Positions 22,101-34,372 of a DNA stretch of 64,000 nucleotides are shown here, in pieces; within the stretch, counting starts at the first letter, position 1, and each line of letters begins with the position of its first letter. The position numbers and the translations under genes were made by a program. The stretch spans positions 2,790,001 through 2,854,000 of the forward strand of contig QYRS01000009.1 of assembly GCA_006503535.1 (NCBI GenBank). Reading direction: 5' to 3'. The notes below the pieces were generated by a model, which saw only the letters and a program-made list of their open reading frames with translations, was not told the origin of the DNA and ran no database searches. This stretch comes from Arthrinium phaeospermum. Lineage: Eukaryota > Ascomycota > Sordariomycetes > Amphisphaeriales > Apiosporaceae.

Positions 22101-25100
22101 GACATCGAGCCGATCGAGAAGATCAGCGATGCTTACCTTGACCAGTATCTGTGGTACCAGGCCGATCAGCGACATCTGTTCCCAGCATGGATCAAGCCTT
22201 CCGATTCCGAGGTGCCACCCCTCTTGACTTACAAGTGGGCGCAGGGTATCAACAATCTGGATCAAGTATGGGAGACTGCCGATGGAGAATGCAACGTTAT
22301 GATCGAGACCGAGCTTTCCAAGGTCTACGAGAAGATCGATCTCACCCTGCTCAACCGTCTCCTGCGACTTATCATGGACCACAACCTTGCGGACTACATC
22401 AGCGCGAAGAACAACGTCCAGCTGACCTACAAGGATATGAATCATGTCAACAGTTACGGCATGATTCGCGGCCTTCAGTTCTCTGGCTTCGTCTTCCAAT
22501 ACTATGGACTCGTGCTTGATCTGCTCCTTCTTGGTCTGAACCGAGCCAGTGAAATTGCTGGGCCGCCCAACAGCCCCAACGATTTCCTTCAGTTCCGTGA
22601 TCGCGAGACAGAAACCAAGCACCCGATCCGCCTCTACACCAGATACATTGACAAGATCTGGGTTTTCCTGCGCTTCAATGCTGAGGAGTCCCGCGACTTG
22701 ATCCAGAGATTCCTGACTGAGCAGCCTGATCCCAACTTTGAGAACGTCATCGGCTACAAGAGCAAGAAGTGCTGGCCGAGAGACTCGCGTATGCGCCTGA
22801 TGAGGCACGATGTCAACCTTGGACGCGCAGTGTTCTGGGATCTGAAGAACCGCCTCCCTCGATCCGTAACAACGATCGAGTGGGACGACACCTTTGCCAG
22901 TGTCTACAGTCGAGACAACCCCAACTTGCTCTTTTCGATGTGTGGTTTTGAAGTGCGCATTTTGCCCAAGATCCGAAACCAGAATGACGAGTTCCCCATC
23001 AAGGACAGCGTCTGGTCTCTTGTTGACAACACCACCAAGGAACGCACTGCCCATGCCTTCCTGCAAGTGACAGAAGAGGACATCCAGAAGTTTAATAACC
23101 GAATCAGACAGATTCTGATGTCATCTGGCTCGACAACGTTCACCAAGATCGCTAACAAGTGGAACACCGCTTTGATTGCTCTGTTCACTTACTATCGAGA
23201 GGCTGCAGTGTCCACGATCAACCTATTGGACACCATTGTCAAGTGCGAAACCAAGATTCAGACTCGAGTCAAGATTGGTCTTAACTCCAAGATGCCTTCG
23301 CGTTTCCCGCCTGCCGTCTTCTACACCCCCAAGGAGCTTGGTGGTTTGGGTATGATTTCAGGCTCGCATATTCTCATCCCTGCCAGTGATAAGCGATGGT
23401 CCAAGCAGACCGATACTGGTGTTACTCACTACCGTGCTGGTATGACGCACGATGAGGAGACGCTCATTCCCAACATCTTCAGATACATCATTCCCTGGGA
23501 AGCCGAGTTCATTGATTCTCAGCGTGTCTGGACCGAATACTCCCAAAAGCGTTTGGAAGCAAACCAGCAGAACAGACGTCTTACTCTGGAAGATCTCGAG
23601 GACAGCTGGGATCGCGGTCTGCCCCGTATTAACACCCTTTTCCAGAAGGATCGAAGCACACTCAGCTTCGACAAGGGCTTCCGTGCCAGGAGCGAGTTCA
23701 AGGTCTACCAACTCATGAAGAGCAACCCGTTCTGGTGGACTAGCCAACGGCACGACGGTAAACTGTGGAACCTCAATGCCTACCGAACCGATGTTATCCA
23801 GGCTCTCGGTGGTGTTGAGACCATCCTCGAGCACACTCTCTTCAAGGCGACCGGATTCCCCTCTTGGGAAGGTCTCTTCTGGGAGAAGGCCAGCGGTTTC
23901 GAAGAATCCATGAAGTTCAAGAAGCTTACCAATGCCCAAAGATCCGGTCTCAACCAGATTCCCAACCGTCGCTTTACGCTGTGGTGGTCGCCTACGATCA
24001 ACCGCGCCAATGTGTACGTTGGTTTCCAGGTGCAACTCGATCTTACCGGTATTTTCTTGCACGGCAAGATCCCGACGCTCAAGATTTCCTTGATCCAGAT
24101 CTTCCGTGCCCATTTGTGGCAGAAGATTCACGAGAGTGTCGTGATGGATTTCTGTCAAGTGTTCGACCAGGAACTGGAGTCGCTTGGCATTGAGACGGTG
24201 CAGAAGGAGACTATCCATCCGCGAAAGTCGTACAAGATGAACAGTTCCTGCGCCGATATCCTGCTCTTCGCCAGCAACAAGTGGAATGTCACCCGACCTT
24301 CCCTTCTCTATGACACCAAGGATGTCATTGAGCCTACCACAACAAACAAGTTCTGGCTCGATATCCAGTTGCGATATGGTGATTACGACTCTCACGACAT
24401 TGAAAGATACACTCGTGCGAAGTATCTCGATTACACAAACGACAGTATGAGTATCTACCCCTCGCCGACGGGTCTCATGATTGGTATCGATCTTGCCTAC
24501 AACTTATACTCCGCCTACGGACAGTACTTCCCTGGTCTGAAGATTCTTGTCCAGCAGGCGATGGGCAAGGTCATGAAGGCCAACCCTGCTCTCTATGTGT
24601 TGCGCGAACGTATCCGGAAGGGTCTTCAGCTCTATGCGTCTGAGAGTAACCAGGAGTTCCTCAACTCGCAGAACTACTCGGAGCTGTTCAGCAACCAGAC
24701 GAAGCTGTTCATTGACGACACCAACGTCTACCGAGTTACCATCCACAAGACATTCGAAGGCAACTTGACAACCAAGCCTATCAACGGTGCCATTTTCATC
24801 TTCAACCCGCGAACAGGTCAGCTGTTCTTGAAGATCATTCACACGAGTGTCTGGGCTGGCCAGAAGCGTCTTGGACAATTGGCCAAGTGGAAGACGGCTG
24901 AGGAAGTGGCAGCACTCATCAGGTCCCTGCCTGTGGAAGAGCAGCCAAAGGAGCTTATCGTCACCCGAAAGGGTCTGCTGGATCCCCTTGAAGTTCACTT
25001 GCTGGATTTCCCTAATATCTCTATTCGAGCCTCGGAGTTGCAACTCCCATTCCAGGCTGCCATGAAGGTAGAAAAGCTTGGTGATATGATCTTGCGAGCT

Positions 25101-26384
25101 ACTGAGCCGCAGATGGTGCTGTTCAACCTTTACGACGAGTGGCTCAAGAGCATTTCGTCGTACACGGCCTTCTCGCGTCTGGTCCTGATCCTGCGTGCTC
25201 TGCACGTCAACCCGGACAAGACCAAGCTCGTTCTTCGCCCCGACAAGACGGTCATCACGCAAGAGCATCACATCTGGCCCACTCTGTCTGACGAGGACTG
25301 GATCAAGGTTGAGACGCAGTTACGTGACCTGATCCTGCACGACTACGGAAAAAAGAACAATGTCAACGTCTCCAGTTTGACGACCAGTGAAGTGCGCGAC
25401 ATTATTCTGGGAATGGAGATCTCGGCCCCGTCCATGCAAAGACAACAGGCAGCGGAGATTGAAAAGCAGCAGGCAGAACAGGCACAGCTTACTGCCGTGA
25501 CCACCAAGACGCAGAACAAGGATGGCGAGGAGATCATTGTTACCACGACGTCGCAGTTCGAACAGCAGACATTTGCGTCCAAGACGGAGTGGCGCACCCG
25601 CGCGATTGCGACATCTAACCTTCGAACGCGATCCAACAACATCTATGTTTCTTCTGTGGACAACGACGTGGATGACATCACCTACGTCATGCCTAACAAC
25701 ATCCTCAAGAAGTTCATCACGATTGCGGATCTTCGAGTGCAAGTTGCCGGTTATCTCTACGGTGTCTCCGCACCTGACAATGATCAGGTGAAGGAGATTC
25801 GCTGCATCGTGCTGGTTCCTCAAATCGGTGGATTGCGTAATGTGCAACTGCCGGAGCAGTTGCCTTCGCACGAGTACCTGAAGTCGATGGAGGCTCTCGG
25901 AGTCATCCACACTGTTGCAGGCAACGAGCTGCCGTACATGTCGGCCGCCGACGTGACGGAGCACTCGCGGTTGTGCGACCGCCACAGCGCCCTGCACAAG
26001 GACGCGTCGATCACGGTGGACGTATCCTTCACACCCGGATCGGTCTCGTTGTCGGCTTGGAGCCTGACTCCTGGCGGGTTCAGCTGGGGCGTGGAGAACC
26101 GCGACCTCGGCAGCGACCAGCCCCAAGGGTTCTCGACGTCGATGGGCATCAAGCGCAAGATGCTGCTGAGCCCGCGGTACAAGGGCTTCTTCCTGGTGCC
26201 GTCGGACGCCCGGTGGAACTACAGTTTCATGGGCAACGCGTTCAGCGCCCAGGAGAAGAAGAAGGTCGAGGTCAAGCTCGATACGCCGATTGGTTTCTAC
26301 GCGGACATGCACCGGCCGCTCCACTTCCAGAACTTTGCTGAGTTGGAGGATGTTGGTGTTGACCGGGACGACCAGTTCGCGTAA
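19175..26384 (+). CDS. prp8: Pre-mRNA-splicing factor PRP8 (U5 snRNP core), multiply broken in its first third
   Basis: ATG at 19175, TAA at 26382-26384. PRP8 is the spliceosome scaffold that cradles the catalytic RNA core. The N-terminus is the Pro-rich fungal start (about residues 1-38). Then come the Prp8 N-terminal domain ('[20 protein letters not shown]', '[20 protein letters not shown]'), the reverse-transcriptase-like/linker region ('[19 protein letters not shown]'), endonuclease-like and RNase H-like regions ('[19 protein letters not shown]', '[20 protein letters not shown]', '[19 protein letters not shown]') and the C-terminal JAB1/MPN domain ending '[12 protein letters not shown]'. 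From 21,740 to the end the frame is clean for about 1,550 codons. Before that it shifts near 19283, 19375, 19426, 19466, 20134 and 21738, contains a 162-bp near-duplicate, and lacks about 16 residues at 20171. No intein is present. A pseudogene is unlikely; sequence error is the best reading. Confidence 0.97.
19500..19827 (+). repeat. Tandem near-duplicate inside PRP8, first copy indel-ridden
   Basis: Copy 1 (19500-19661) and copy 2 (19662-19827) both encode the '[16 protein letters not shown]' to '[10 protein letters not shown]' segment. Copy 2 is in frame. Copy 1 differs almost only by missing single bases (around 19553-19575). PRP8 proteins have this segment once. Confidence 0.9.
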
Positions 26385-26910
26385 GAAAGGGGAAGGCGGA
26401 AGCGCAGGCGGAGGTGGACGGGGAAAGATATCAAATGTATTAAGGCGTTTAGTATTACTGGGAATGAAAGCTTTCCGTGTATTTTCAAAATTTGTAAATA
26501 AAGCATGCTTTGCTTGTATGATGGAAAAAGTAATTGCGAGCAGCAGGTGGTTTCTCTGAAGATTCACGAGACGAAAATATGATTTGATACATGGCTTTTT
26601 TTTCAATTATATGCACGCAGGCTGATAAGCATTTTGTGACGAAATGATTCTTCGCTTTGAAAACGGAAGGCACCATCTATCTGCAGCTATGGTGGGCCTG
26701 AGCTCTTTGGAGGGGCAAGTCAACATTCGACAATCTTACCTGCGCTCCTCCCTACTAATTTTAAGTAAACTAAATCGATACACTTCGGTCCTTCTTTCTA
26801 CTTCTCTCCTGGCCCATTGGCATTGCATGACTGTTGGTAGACATGCTCATACATTCGTGGTCCTTGCCTCTGCGTAGCATCCCTTGTAAACCCAGAGATC
26901 TCTCGTTACA
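26385..26910. other. Intergenic: prp8 3'UTR and upstream region of the reductase gene
   Basis: Contains the prp8 polyadenylation candidate and the unresolved 5' end of the following gene. No separate gene seen. Confidence 0.6.
26497..26502 (+). terminator. Candidate polyadenylation signal of prp8
   Basis: AATAAA 113 bases after the prp8 stop codon, followed by TG-rich sequence. Confidence 0.5.
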
Positions 26911-28544
26911 GCGCGACTGACGCGTTGCATATCCATGTCGACCCCCGCGATGCCCAGGCCGATTGGCTAAGGCATGTCCTGGAGGACAAGAACACCGAGT
27001 CGCCGGCACCTCTGTATGCTTGGACTGCGGCCAACCTACCTGACTTGAAGAAAGCTGCTGCTGCTGCTGCTTGCTCGGGACCGTTGTCGACTGCTGACGA
27101 CACCCCGGCGGGTCCCGACGAAGAGTGGCGGCGACGCATCTTCATCCTCGGGGTCGGCAACCTGGGCCGCCTCTTTGCCAGCAGCCTGGTCAAGCTGCGG
27201 CGTCCCGGCAGCCCGCCTCCTCCCATCACCTTGGTCGTCCACCGCCGCGAGCTGCTGGAGCGGTGGCATGCGAATCCCGGGATTGAGATCACGCGGGGCG
27301 GGCGGGTCGAGAGGTCTTGCGTCGATGTTGACGTGGAGTGGTGGACGGAGGAACGGCCTGTGTCGGGTCCTTTACGTGAGCCTGGTAAGCAACCTTCAGA
27401 ACTCATTGCTCCTTGATACAGTTTTGTTCCATGTCATATATGCAACGCGCATGATGTCAAACTGATCACTGCCGGATTTTTGGGTTGTGGCCTGAATGAG
27501 CGGAACTAATGGCCGAGTCAACAGGCGCGGGGGCGGCATCTCCAACCTCATCGTGGCAACCAAGGCAAAGGACGCTCTACCACAGGCCGACAGGCTGCGA
27601 GGCTATCTGACTTCAGAATCCACGGTTGCCTTCACCCAAAACGGCATGTGTCCGATGTGGCCACCGCGCGGCCCCGAATATAGCGCTCATCGCTGGCCCG
27701 CCGGTGATGGGCCGAACTGGATAGCATGCATCACGACCCACGGCGTCATCTCTCTAGCTCCATTCCAGAGCGTTCATGCCTCTCAAGCCTTCATCTCTGT
27801 TGGGCCAGTGCTATTGAACAGCCATCAACCAGGCGGCGATTCCCCAGCTACCTATCTGATAGATCAACTGGCTGATGCGCCCCATCTTGACGGCAAGTCG
27901 GTATCAAGAGGTGACTTGTGGGTTCTTCAACTGGAGAAACTCATGATCAACTCGATCATCAACCCGCTCACGGCTCTGTTGGATTGCAAGAACGGCGAGC
28001 TTTTCACCGCTCATGCCCGAGATGGTGCCATTGGAGAGTTACCGACTCGCTAATCCAAGAAGCCAGCAGAGTCTTTCAGGCACTCGTCCTGAACAAGAAG
28101 ATCAGCAGTGAGATTCTGGGGGAGGAGTACGTTGCAGACGAGAAGAACATGAAGGGTCTCCTTGAGCGTCTCTCCTTCGACAGTCTTCGCACCATGGTGC
28201 TGGATGTTGGTAAGTGGCTTTCATGGTTCATTCTTCCCTTTCCAATGTCTCGGTATGGTGGAGTAAGCGGCCCATCGTAGAGTTGTCTACATCCCTCCAT
28301 ATTGGTATCAAATACATATCTGGAAGGACTCTACTGACGCCGCACGTCGGACAGGCTTCAAAGTCCGGGAGGCTTCATAGCGAGCCCGATACGAGCCTTC
28401 AATGGTTGGATAGTCGAGACTGCTGCTTTACTGGACCCAAACTTGCGACTTCTAACGCATGAGAACCTGATTGTCTTGGTCGAGGCTGGAACCAGGCTCA
28501 AGCTTGGTACTTCTGAGACGGAGCACCTTCTCTCACAACTATGA
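26911..28544 (+). CDS. Ketopantoate reductase-like protein (ApbA/PanE family), start unresolved, three phase breaks
   Basis: Three coding blocks: about 26911-27384, 27525-28209 and 28355-28544 (TGA). The first carries the Rossmann motif 'FILGVGNLGRLFASSL' (GxGxxG) and 'VVHRRELL'. The second has 'ISNLIVATKA', 'VAFTQNGM' and the family's catalytic helix 'KLMINSIINPLTALLDCKNG', with the Lys and Asn positions expected for 2-dehydropantoate reduction. The third gives 'AFNGWIVETAALLDPNLRLL' and ends 'EHLLSQL'. The reading frame is open upstream to 26841 without an ATG. The true start is probably in an earlier exon using the ttacag acceptor at 26910, or lost to an indel. Breaks are near 27530 (G run), 28044 and 28377. 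Fungal members of this superfamily are often not the pantothenate enzyme, so substrate is open; NADPH-dependent reductase is likely. Confidence 0.8.
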
Positions 28545-31500
28545 CAAATTCAAGCATGTATGTACTGGTGAACGAGCTTCCATATTGGACCAGGAAACCC
28601 CTTGTTCTTGGGCTTACGGGGTGGGATGCTTCTACAAACAGGCTAACTACCGAACACGGGGCACTGAGCGAACCACGAACCTCGATCGGAAAGGTGGGCG
28701 GGCGTACTGTAGGAGGTGAGGGGACGGACTGCGGCGTGGCCAATGCTGTCATGTTTCCCAATATGAGGACAGATATTGACAGTCACCGGAAATGCTCTGT
28801 TAAGACAAGGTTTTCTCTCATATCACCCCGCCATCCATTGGGTACGAGGGAAAGGTTTCATCACACACTCGAACAAGCAAGCTGTTGACTCGCTGTTCGT
28901 CGCCCATGGGGCAATCAGAGGGGGAAGACGGGCGACCGGTAATCTATCTGCTTCCATGCTTGCGACATTTATGCAGATGCTGCGTGACAACTCAGAAGTC
29001 GGTATCTGCATGGCTGGCCAGAAGCAGCGTTCTACGCCACTTGAAAAGGCACGATCCACTCGCGCAACATACTTTCGTTCGCAGATTCTGCCGTCACCTG
29101 CAGTAGCCCGCGCACCAAACGGTCGAGCAACAGTGATGAGTCCACTTGGGGGCGTCGCGTCGCCGGCTGGGGCTGAGACTGGTGCGCTGTGAATGGCGAG
29201 CGAAGCTTGAATGGTGCAGTTGCGGAGCGGAGTCAGGGTTGCAAGGAGGTCCGGTCGTGGTGGGCATTAACAGCTGTCTTATTGACAGGAGTCCCGTGAA
29301 CCGAGGCGAGGATCGTAGCGAGTACCTAGCTTTTCTGGACACGTCTCTGGAATCTCACCATCATCGGCTCTGCGAGATGCCAAATGCCTGCCACTTGCAC
29401 CACGGACAGCGAGTAGCAGCCAGACGCGAGAGCGAATCGGTGCCACCCGCCTCGACTGGCTGCCCCAAAACGGCTGGCTGCGAAGAAGTGGTGCATTTGG
29501 CGGGCTGCGACATCCAAGCTTCCCATTTCGGAGGCGGGCTTCAATGCGCTGCTACATTGCCCAGCGGGTAGATCACGAGCCGGGGCAAGCAACATGCGCA
29601 TCCAGATTGACTCCTCACGGCTTTTCCACCTTGAATCGCCTTTACCAGACACTCAAGGGCCAGCCTTGGATCCCCTTAGCACCAAGCCTTTTCCCATGGC
29701 GTTCTCATGTTGACCGGCGCCTTGATGTTGGCGCAACGTATGCCAATAACCAGGAAGAAGGCTTCTCTTGGTAGGGTAGCAGCTCGACAAATCATTGAGA
29801 CGATAGATGGCCCTTTGCTGGCACGCGCGAGGAGGCGAGCCACATCTCCATATGCGGCGGGGCCCAGGGCGTTCTCTCGTCGTGTAACAGTGGTTGATGA
29901 GTCACGAAACGAACGGTGATCATCCTCGACCCAAAATTGTGTTGTTGTATCCAGCGGTCCAAGGAACCGAAAACGTCCGGTCGGCCGGCTTGGGTGCTGG
30001 GAGGAAGCGAAGCAACAACACCAGCCACGCAACACCGGATTTTTGCCGCGCGACGATGATGAGGTTTGTAGAAGCGTTGGTGCGCAGACTTGTGTGAGGT
30101 TTGTATTTCATATAAGTACAATTTATGCTATATGTAGCAGTCGTTTCGTTTCAATGAGAAGCCCCCTAACGACCCCTACGAACCCTCGGACGCGACTTTG
30201 ACAAGAGAGCAATTAAACCTCCGATTGGCCGAACCGAATTTGAGCTTTGGCTGGAGCTACAACGTCGCGCTGATTAGCAGCAAGCAATCCTTGAAACTCA
30301 TTGCTCACCGACTCGCTCTCTCTCTCTATCATCTCTCATCAATATCTCGGTGCATCACTTCCTCCCAGATTGTGTTAGCGTGAAGGATTCGATGGATAAG
30401 CGATGTTGGGACTGGATGTGACAGCTGGTTTACCAAGCACGCCTGAGAGCAACAGCGATTGATATTGAGCCGATTTTGAACCGAAGGCCATCATCCCATC
30501 CATCTCCAGCCCTGCATGCCGAGGCTCATTCCTCTTGGGTGTCGAATGATGCGGTTGGACTGGGGAGTCACTTACAGACCAGACAGACACGCGATTACTT
30601 TCTGCCAAGTACGAGGCTCGTTCTAGTTTCCATTTCCGGAAACAGCTGTACAAAAACGAAACATGCTGTGCACCACGGCGCACCGCCGGCTGGATCTCCG
30701 GGGCACACACAGCAGCGGCCCACTTCCCCGCCTAAAGACTCGGTCGGGGTATTTCTTATCGATCGGGCAGCGGCAGACCTGACCTGTCTCCCTGTCCAAG
30801 CGCGTTGCATAGGCTTGCTAGGTCTTGTCCTCGATACGGGTACCTTCGCAGAGGGACGGACGACGAGTCGACGCGTACAAATGCCAGATGCAGCCACAAC
30901 TACAGATGTAGTAGCCACTCTGACTCTGACTCTGACTCTACCTGCAAACAAGAGTAGGGCTGTTCTATCGCGCCATGTGTGCATACATGCGTACATGCGC
31001 AATCCACCTACACACGTACATACATATGGGGTAGAGAGGTGGTCGAGAGTAGAGGGTACCGTCGAGCCGTCAAAGCCCGAGAGTGGGAAGAGTGCGCGCA
31101 TATGCCTTGCATGCAGCAGCAGCGGCGGCTGGCGAGGAGACTTCCGCGTGTGTGCGCTGTGCTGCCTGACCGGGAAGCGAATCTACGACGATGCCCAATC
31201 AGCGGCCCCTGTCATCTGTCTGGCCTTTCTGACCTGACCTGGTTTCCGTCCGGTCGGTGGGCCTGCAGGCAGTGGACAGGCTAGGCTAGAGAAAAATTCC
31301 CCTTTGGCGCACACTAAACAAGGTGCGTGCAAGCAAGTGCAGATGGCAAGGCAAGGCAAGAAATTCCCCTATCGCTACCAGCGAAACAAGGGCGTCAGCT
31401 TCCTTGTCTAGTACCTAAGTGCCAGATACGAACAAGCGAATAACCTACATACATACCCCTCACCGCGCAGCATGCCCATTGTCCGGCAGTTGACGACGAT

Positions 31501-34211
31501 CCGACCGGTAGGTACATGGTGCTGCGAAGAGCATACTCAGTAAGGCAGCTTCGTCGTCATCATCATCAATCATACCATATCTTCAGGGTCCGTTTGGCGG
31601 AGCACCGTATTACTCACCTGCTGCCCTCATTTCTTCTACGTTCCAATATTGATTGGACAAGCAAGCACACGTCAGCACCAACTAACTGGGTCAAACCTTT
31701 CTGACACCCTCCCTTCCTCTCTTTTTTAGCTAGCAAAAGCGACGATGGATCGTTGTAATTTTGCAGACGGGAGCAGAAGACATTGCGATGACAGTATGAA
31801 GAAGATACCTACTTCGTACAACCTCGCTTGCATGTCTGGGTGTGGTACCCCGGTACAAATCTCGAAGCGAGCATGTACAGGCGGGGCCCTGGCCGGGGGG
31901 CCTTGGGAGATCTCTCGACCAAGTTGGCCGGTAGCCCACATAGCCTGCAGCCTTGGGTCGCATCTGTGGCTTGACGACTCCCCCCAAAGTACTGACAACA
32001 TCGGCGTGTATCCTGTACCGGCATGCGCGCAACAGCGCTGACCACAGAAACGCGATGCCTCTCTCTCTGGCACGCCTATCCCTGATACATGCCTCAGCTC
32101 CCATCCCTCTGGCAGGCTTGACCGCTTCTCTTTTCAGACTCTTTGGAAGAAATGGCGCACGCGCATCGCATCACAACAGTCACAGCAGTAAGGTAAGCAG
32201 CAGTCCAGCCACCGGCCGCCCGTTTTTCTGTATCGGCGTGCCTGGCTGGCTTGCCCCGGTATACCCGTTTTAGTTTCAGATGCGAAGGCCACACCTGCCC
32301 TCTGCTCACGCCATTGGGTAGCAAAGGGCTTGCAGCCTCTGGCTGATCTGGTTTCCTCCTCAGCGGGCCCCCCATCTCCATACGTGGTGTTGTTGAAAAA
32401 GAGCCAATGACCGTGATATTAGTTAGTGCTCGCCAAACGACCTTCATACCTCCTTACACGGTAGAGCCGTGGCTGACACGAAGGATTGTTGTTGAAGTCG
32501 TCACGAACGGACACAAACCGGTTTCCAGTCGCCCAATAAACCGGGGAAAATACAAGGTTAAACGGGAGGGTCTGCTTTTTTTCCCTTCGTGCTTTGGGAA
32601 TCCCAGCAGCACATCCTCCACTTCGGCCGGCACATCCAGCCATGGTGACATCTATGCTACGACACCTGCGCCGCCGAAATTTTCAAGGACTGGGCTGCTT
32701 ATGAATTGCTGCTGTGCTACGAACCAACCAGATGGCTGGCCCATGGATGTTGATATTTGACCGACGAGAAGAGCTCTGCTCACCGTGATGAATGACAATG
32801 GACGGGGGGTGGCAGATGGATCGCCTGACTCGTGATAAACGATTAGGTGGGAGCCGCCGGTGGAACCACCCTGGCGACCCGCTCGGCAGCTTTCTGCTGG
32901 CCGGCTGCTTGAGAGCACAACAGCGAGCAGTGCACCAAACCACTTGCATTTTCGCGACGTCTGCCCACGTACCGTAACGGGTAACGAATGTCCGTACATA
33001 CGACGTACAAGACTTGACCTTGCACCAGTCCGCTGTCACGCGGCAAATGGGATGCTACACACTCGGTAATTGATGGACGGCGAGGACCCCTGCACTTCTT
33101 TATTCCTGTCCCCTTGTCCCCTGTTTAGGGCCAGTTCTCCGTTGAAGTATCTGCTACTGCATACCCTCGAGTTGCCTGCCCAGAGTCGCAACCCACCCTC
33201 CCTGTGATGATGCACTGGCTGGATGGAGCTGCTGCCCAAGCTTTGCCACAGGGGAGCCCTGGCTGCCGCAATGCTGCAGCCACCGCCCATCGTATGTACA
33301 GTGGACGATTTGATCATTTACATCTTATTACTCCCCTGTTAAAAAGAGAGGCGGCGGCGGCAGGAAAATGGGCAAAATGCAGAGCGAGCTGCGAGCCGTG
33401 GCGAACAAGCGATCCAAGCTCTCCGCAAGGACAGGGGAAAGAAAGGATCTACACCTTTCTTAGATCATCAGAGATCCTACCACTACTCTACCGGTTTCAC
33501 ACACAATGGGGTGCATAAGCATCCATCCACGTTCCCTTACCTTGCTGCTTGCCACCTGCTTTACTTTGCTTGACCGAGAGGCGTGAGGCTGTCTGAGGCG
33601 CTAGCAGGCTGTCCCTTTGCCCTGTCTGTACGGAGTAGTTATCGTCAAGATGATGTTTAAATATAGATTTGATCGACATTCGTCCAACAAGATGGAAGGA
33701 TGTGTTGCGCATTTCTACGCCACTTGGCCACACAACACACCACCATTATCACGCCTCACCTCGCTGCTGCAACTAACAAGTCATTCCTATCATTGCTTCG
33801 TTTCTTTTTCCATCTCACTTGCGCCGGACACTACCGGGGAAGAGGGTCCCGTTCTCTTGCTCGCCCAAACGCGCCCTTGGAGATGCTGCAACAGCAAGGT
33901 AGGAGAAGAAGAAACTTGATCTCGGAGGTTTTTGTTCCCAGGGCTGGCTGGGCTACATTGGAAGAAGGCCGAAACGGTATCTTCCAAGCGAGGCTGTAAT
34001 TAAAAAGGAAAGACCGTCTGGCAATCTAGAAAGAGAAGAAGGAGAAGGAATAAGAAAGTATTATCGCCGAAGGTCCGGACCCTGCTACTGCTCCGGTTGA
34101 CAGGGGTAACCCGCCTGCGGCAAGAAAGAAACATCTACAAGACAGATAGATATGAGATGCCAGTATCGTATTTTCGCCTGGTTGACGATGAACTGTAGGA
34201 TATGACTCGCC

Positions 34212-34230
34212 TGTATGTATGTATGTATGT
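34212..34230. repeat. (GTAT)n microsatellite
   Basis: Four to five GTAT units in a row. A second array of the same motif lies at 34351-34372. Confidence 0.8.
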
Positions 34231-34350
34231 GACTGACCATGCTCCTGGTTCCGAGTGGGGGCCGGCCGGCTGTATTGCAGCAGCACCCACCTTCACCCCA
34301 CACCACACACACATACAATCACTCCTTACATACTCCAGAGACACAATTAG

Positions 34351-34372
34351 GTATGTATGTATGTATGTATGT
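34351..34372. repeat. (GTAT)n microsatellite
   Basis: Five to six GTAT units, about 120 bp from the array at 34212. Confidence 0.8.

Noticed and set aside
24200..24480. Possible PRP8 intein, common in some fungi
   Set aside because: The RNase H-like region reads continuously through the usual insertion area with no foreign segment.
28545..30150. Several frames after the reductase gene (28776-29192, 29146-29571)
   Set aside because: They do not continue the reductase and show no family resemblance.
30476..31237. 253-codon plus-strand frame
   Set aside because: It opens without ATG, has repeat-like Thr/Leu runs, and the opposite strand is similarly open.
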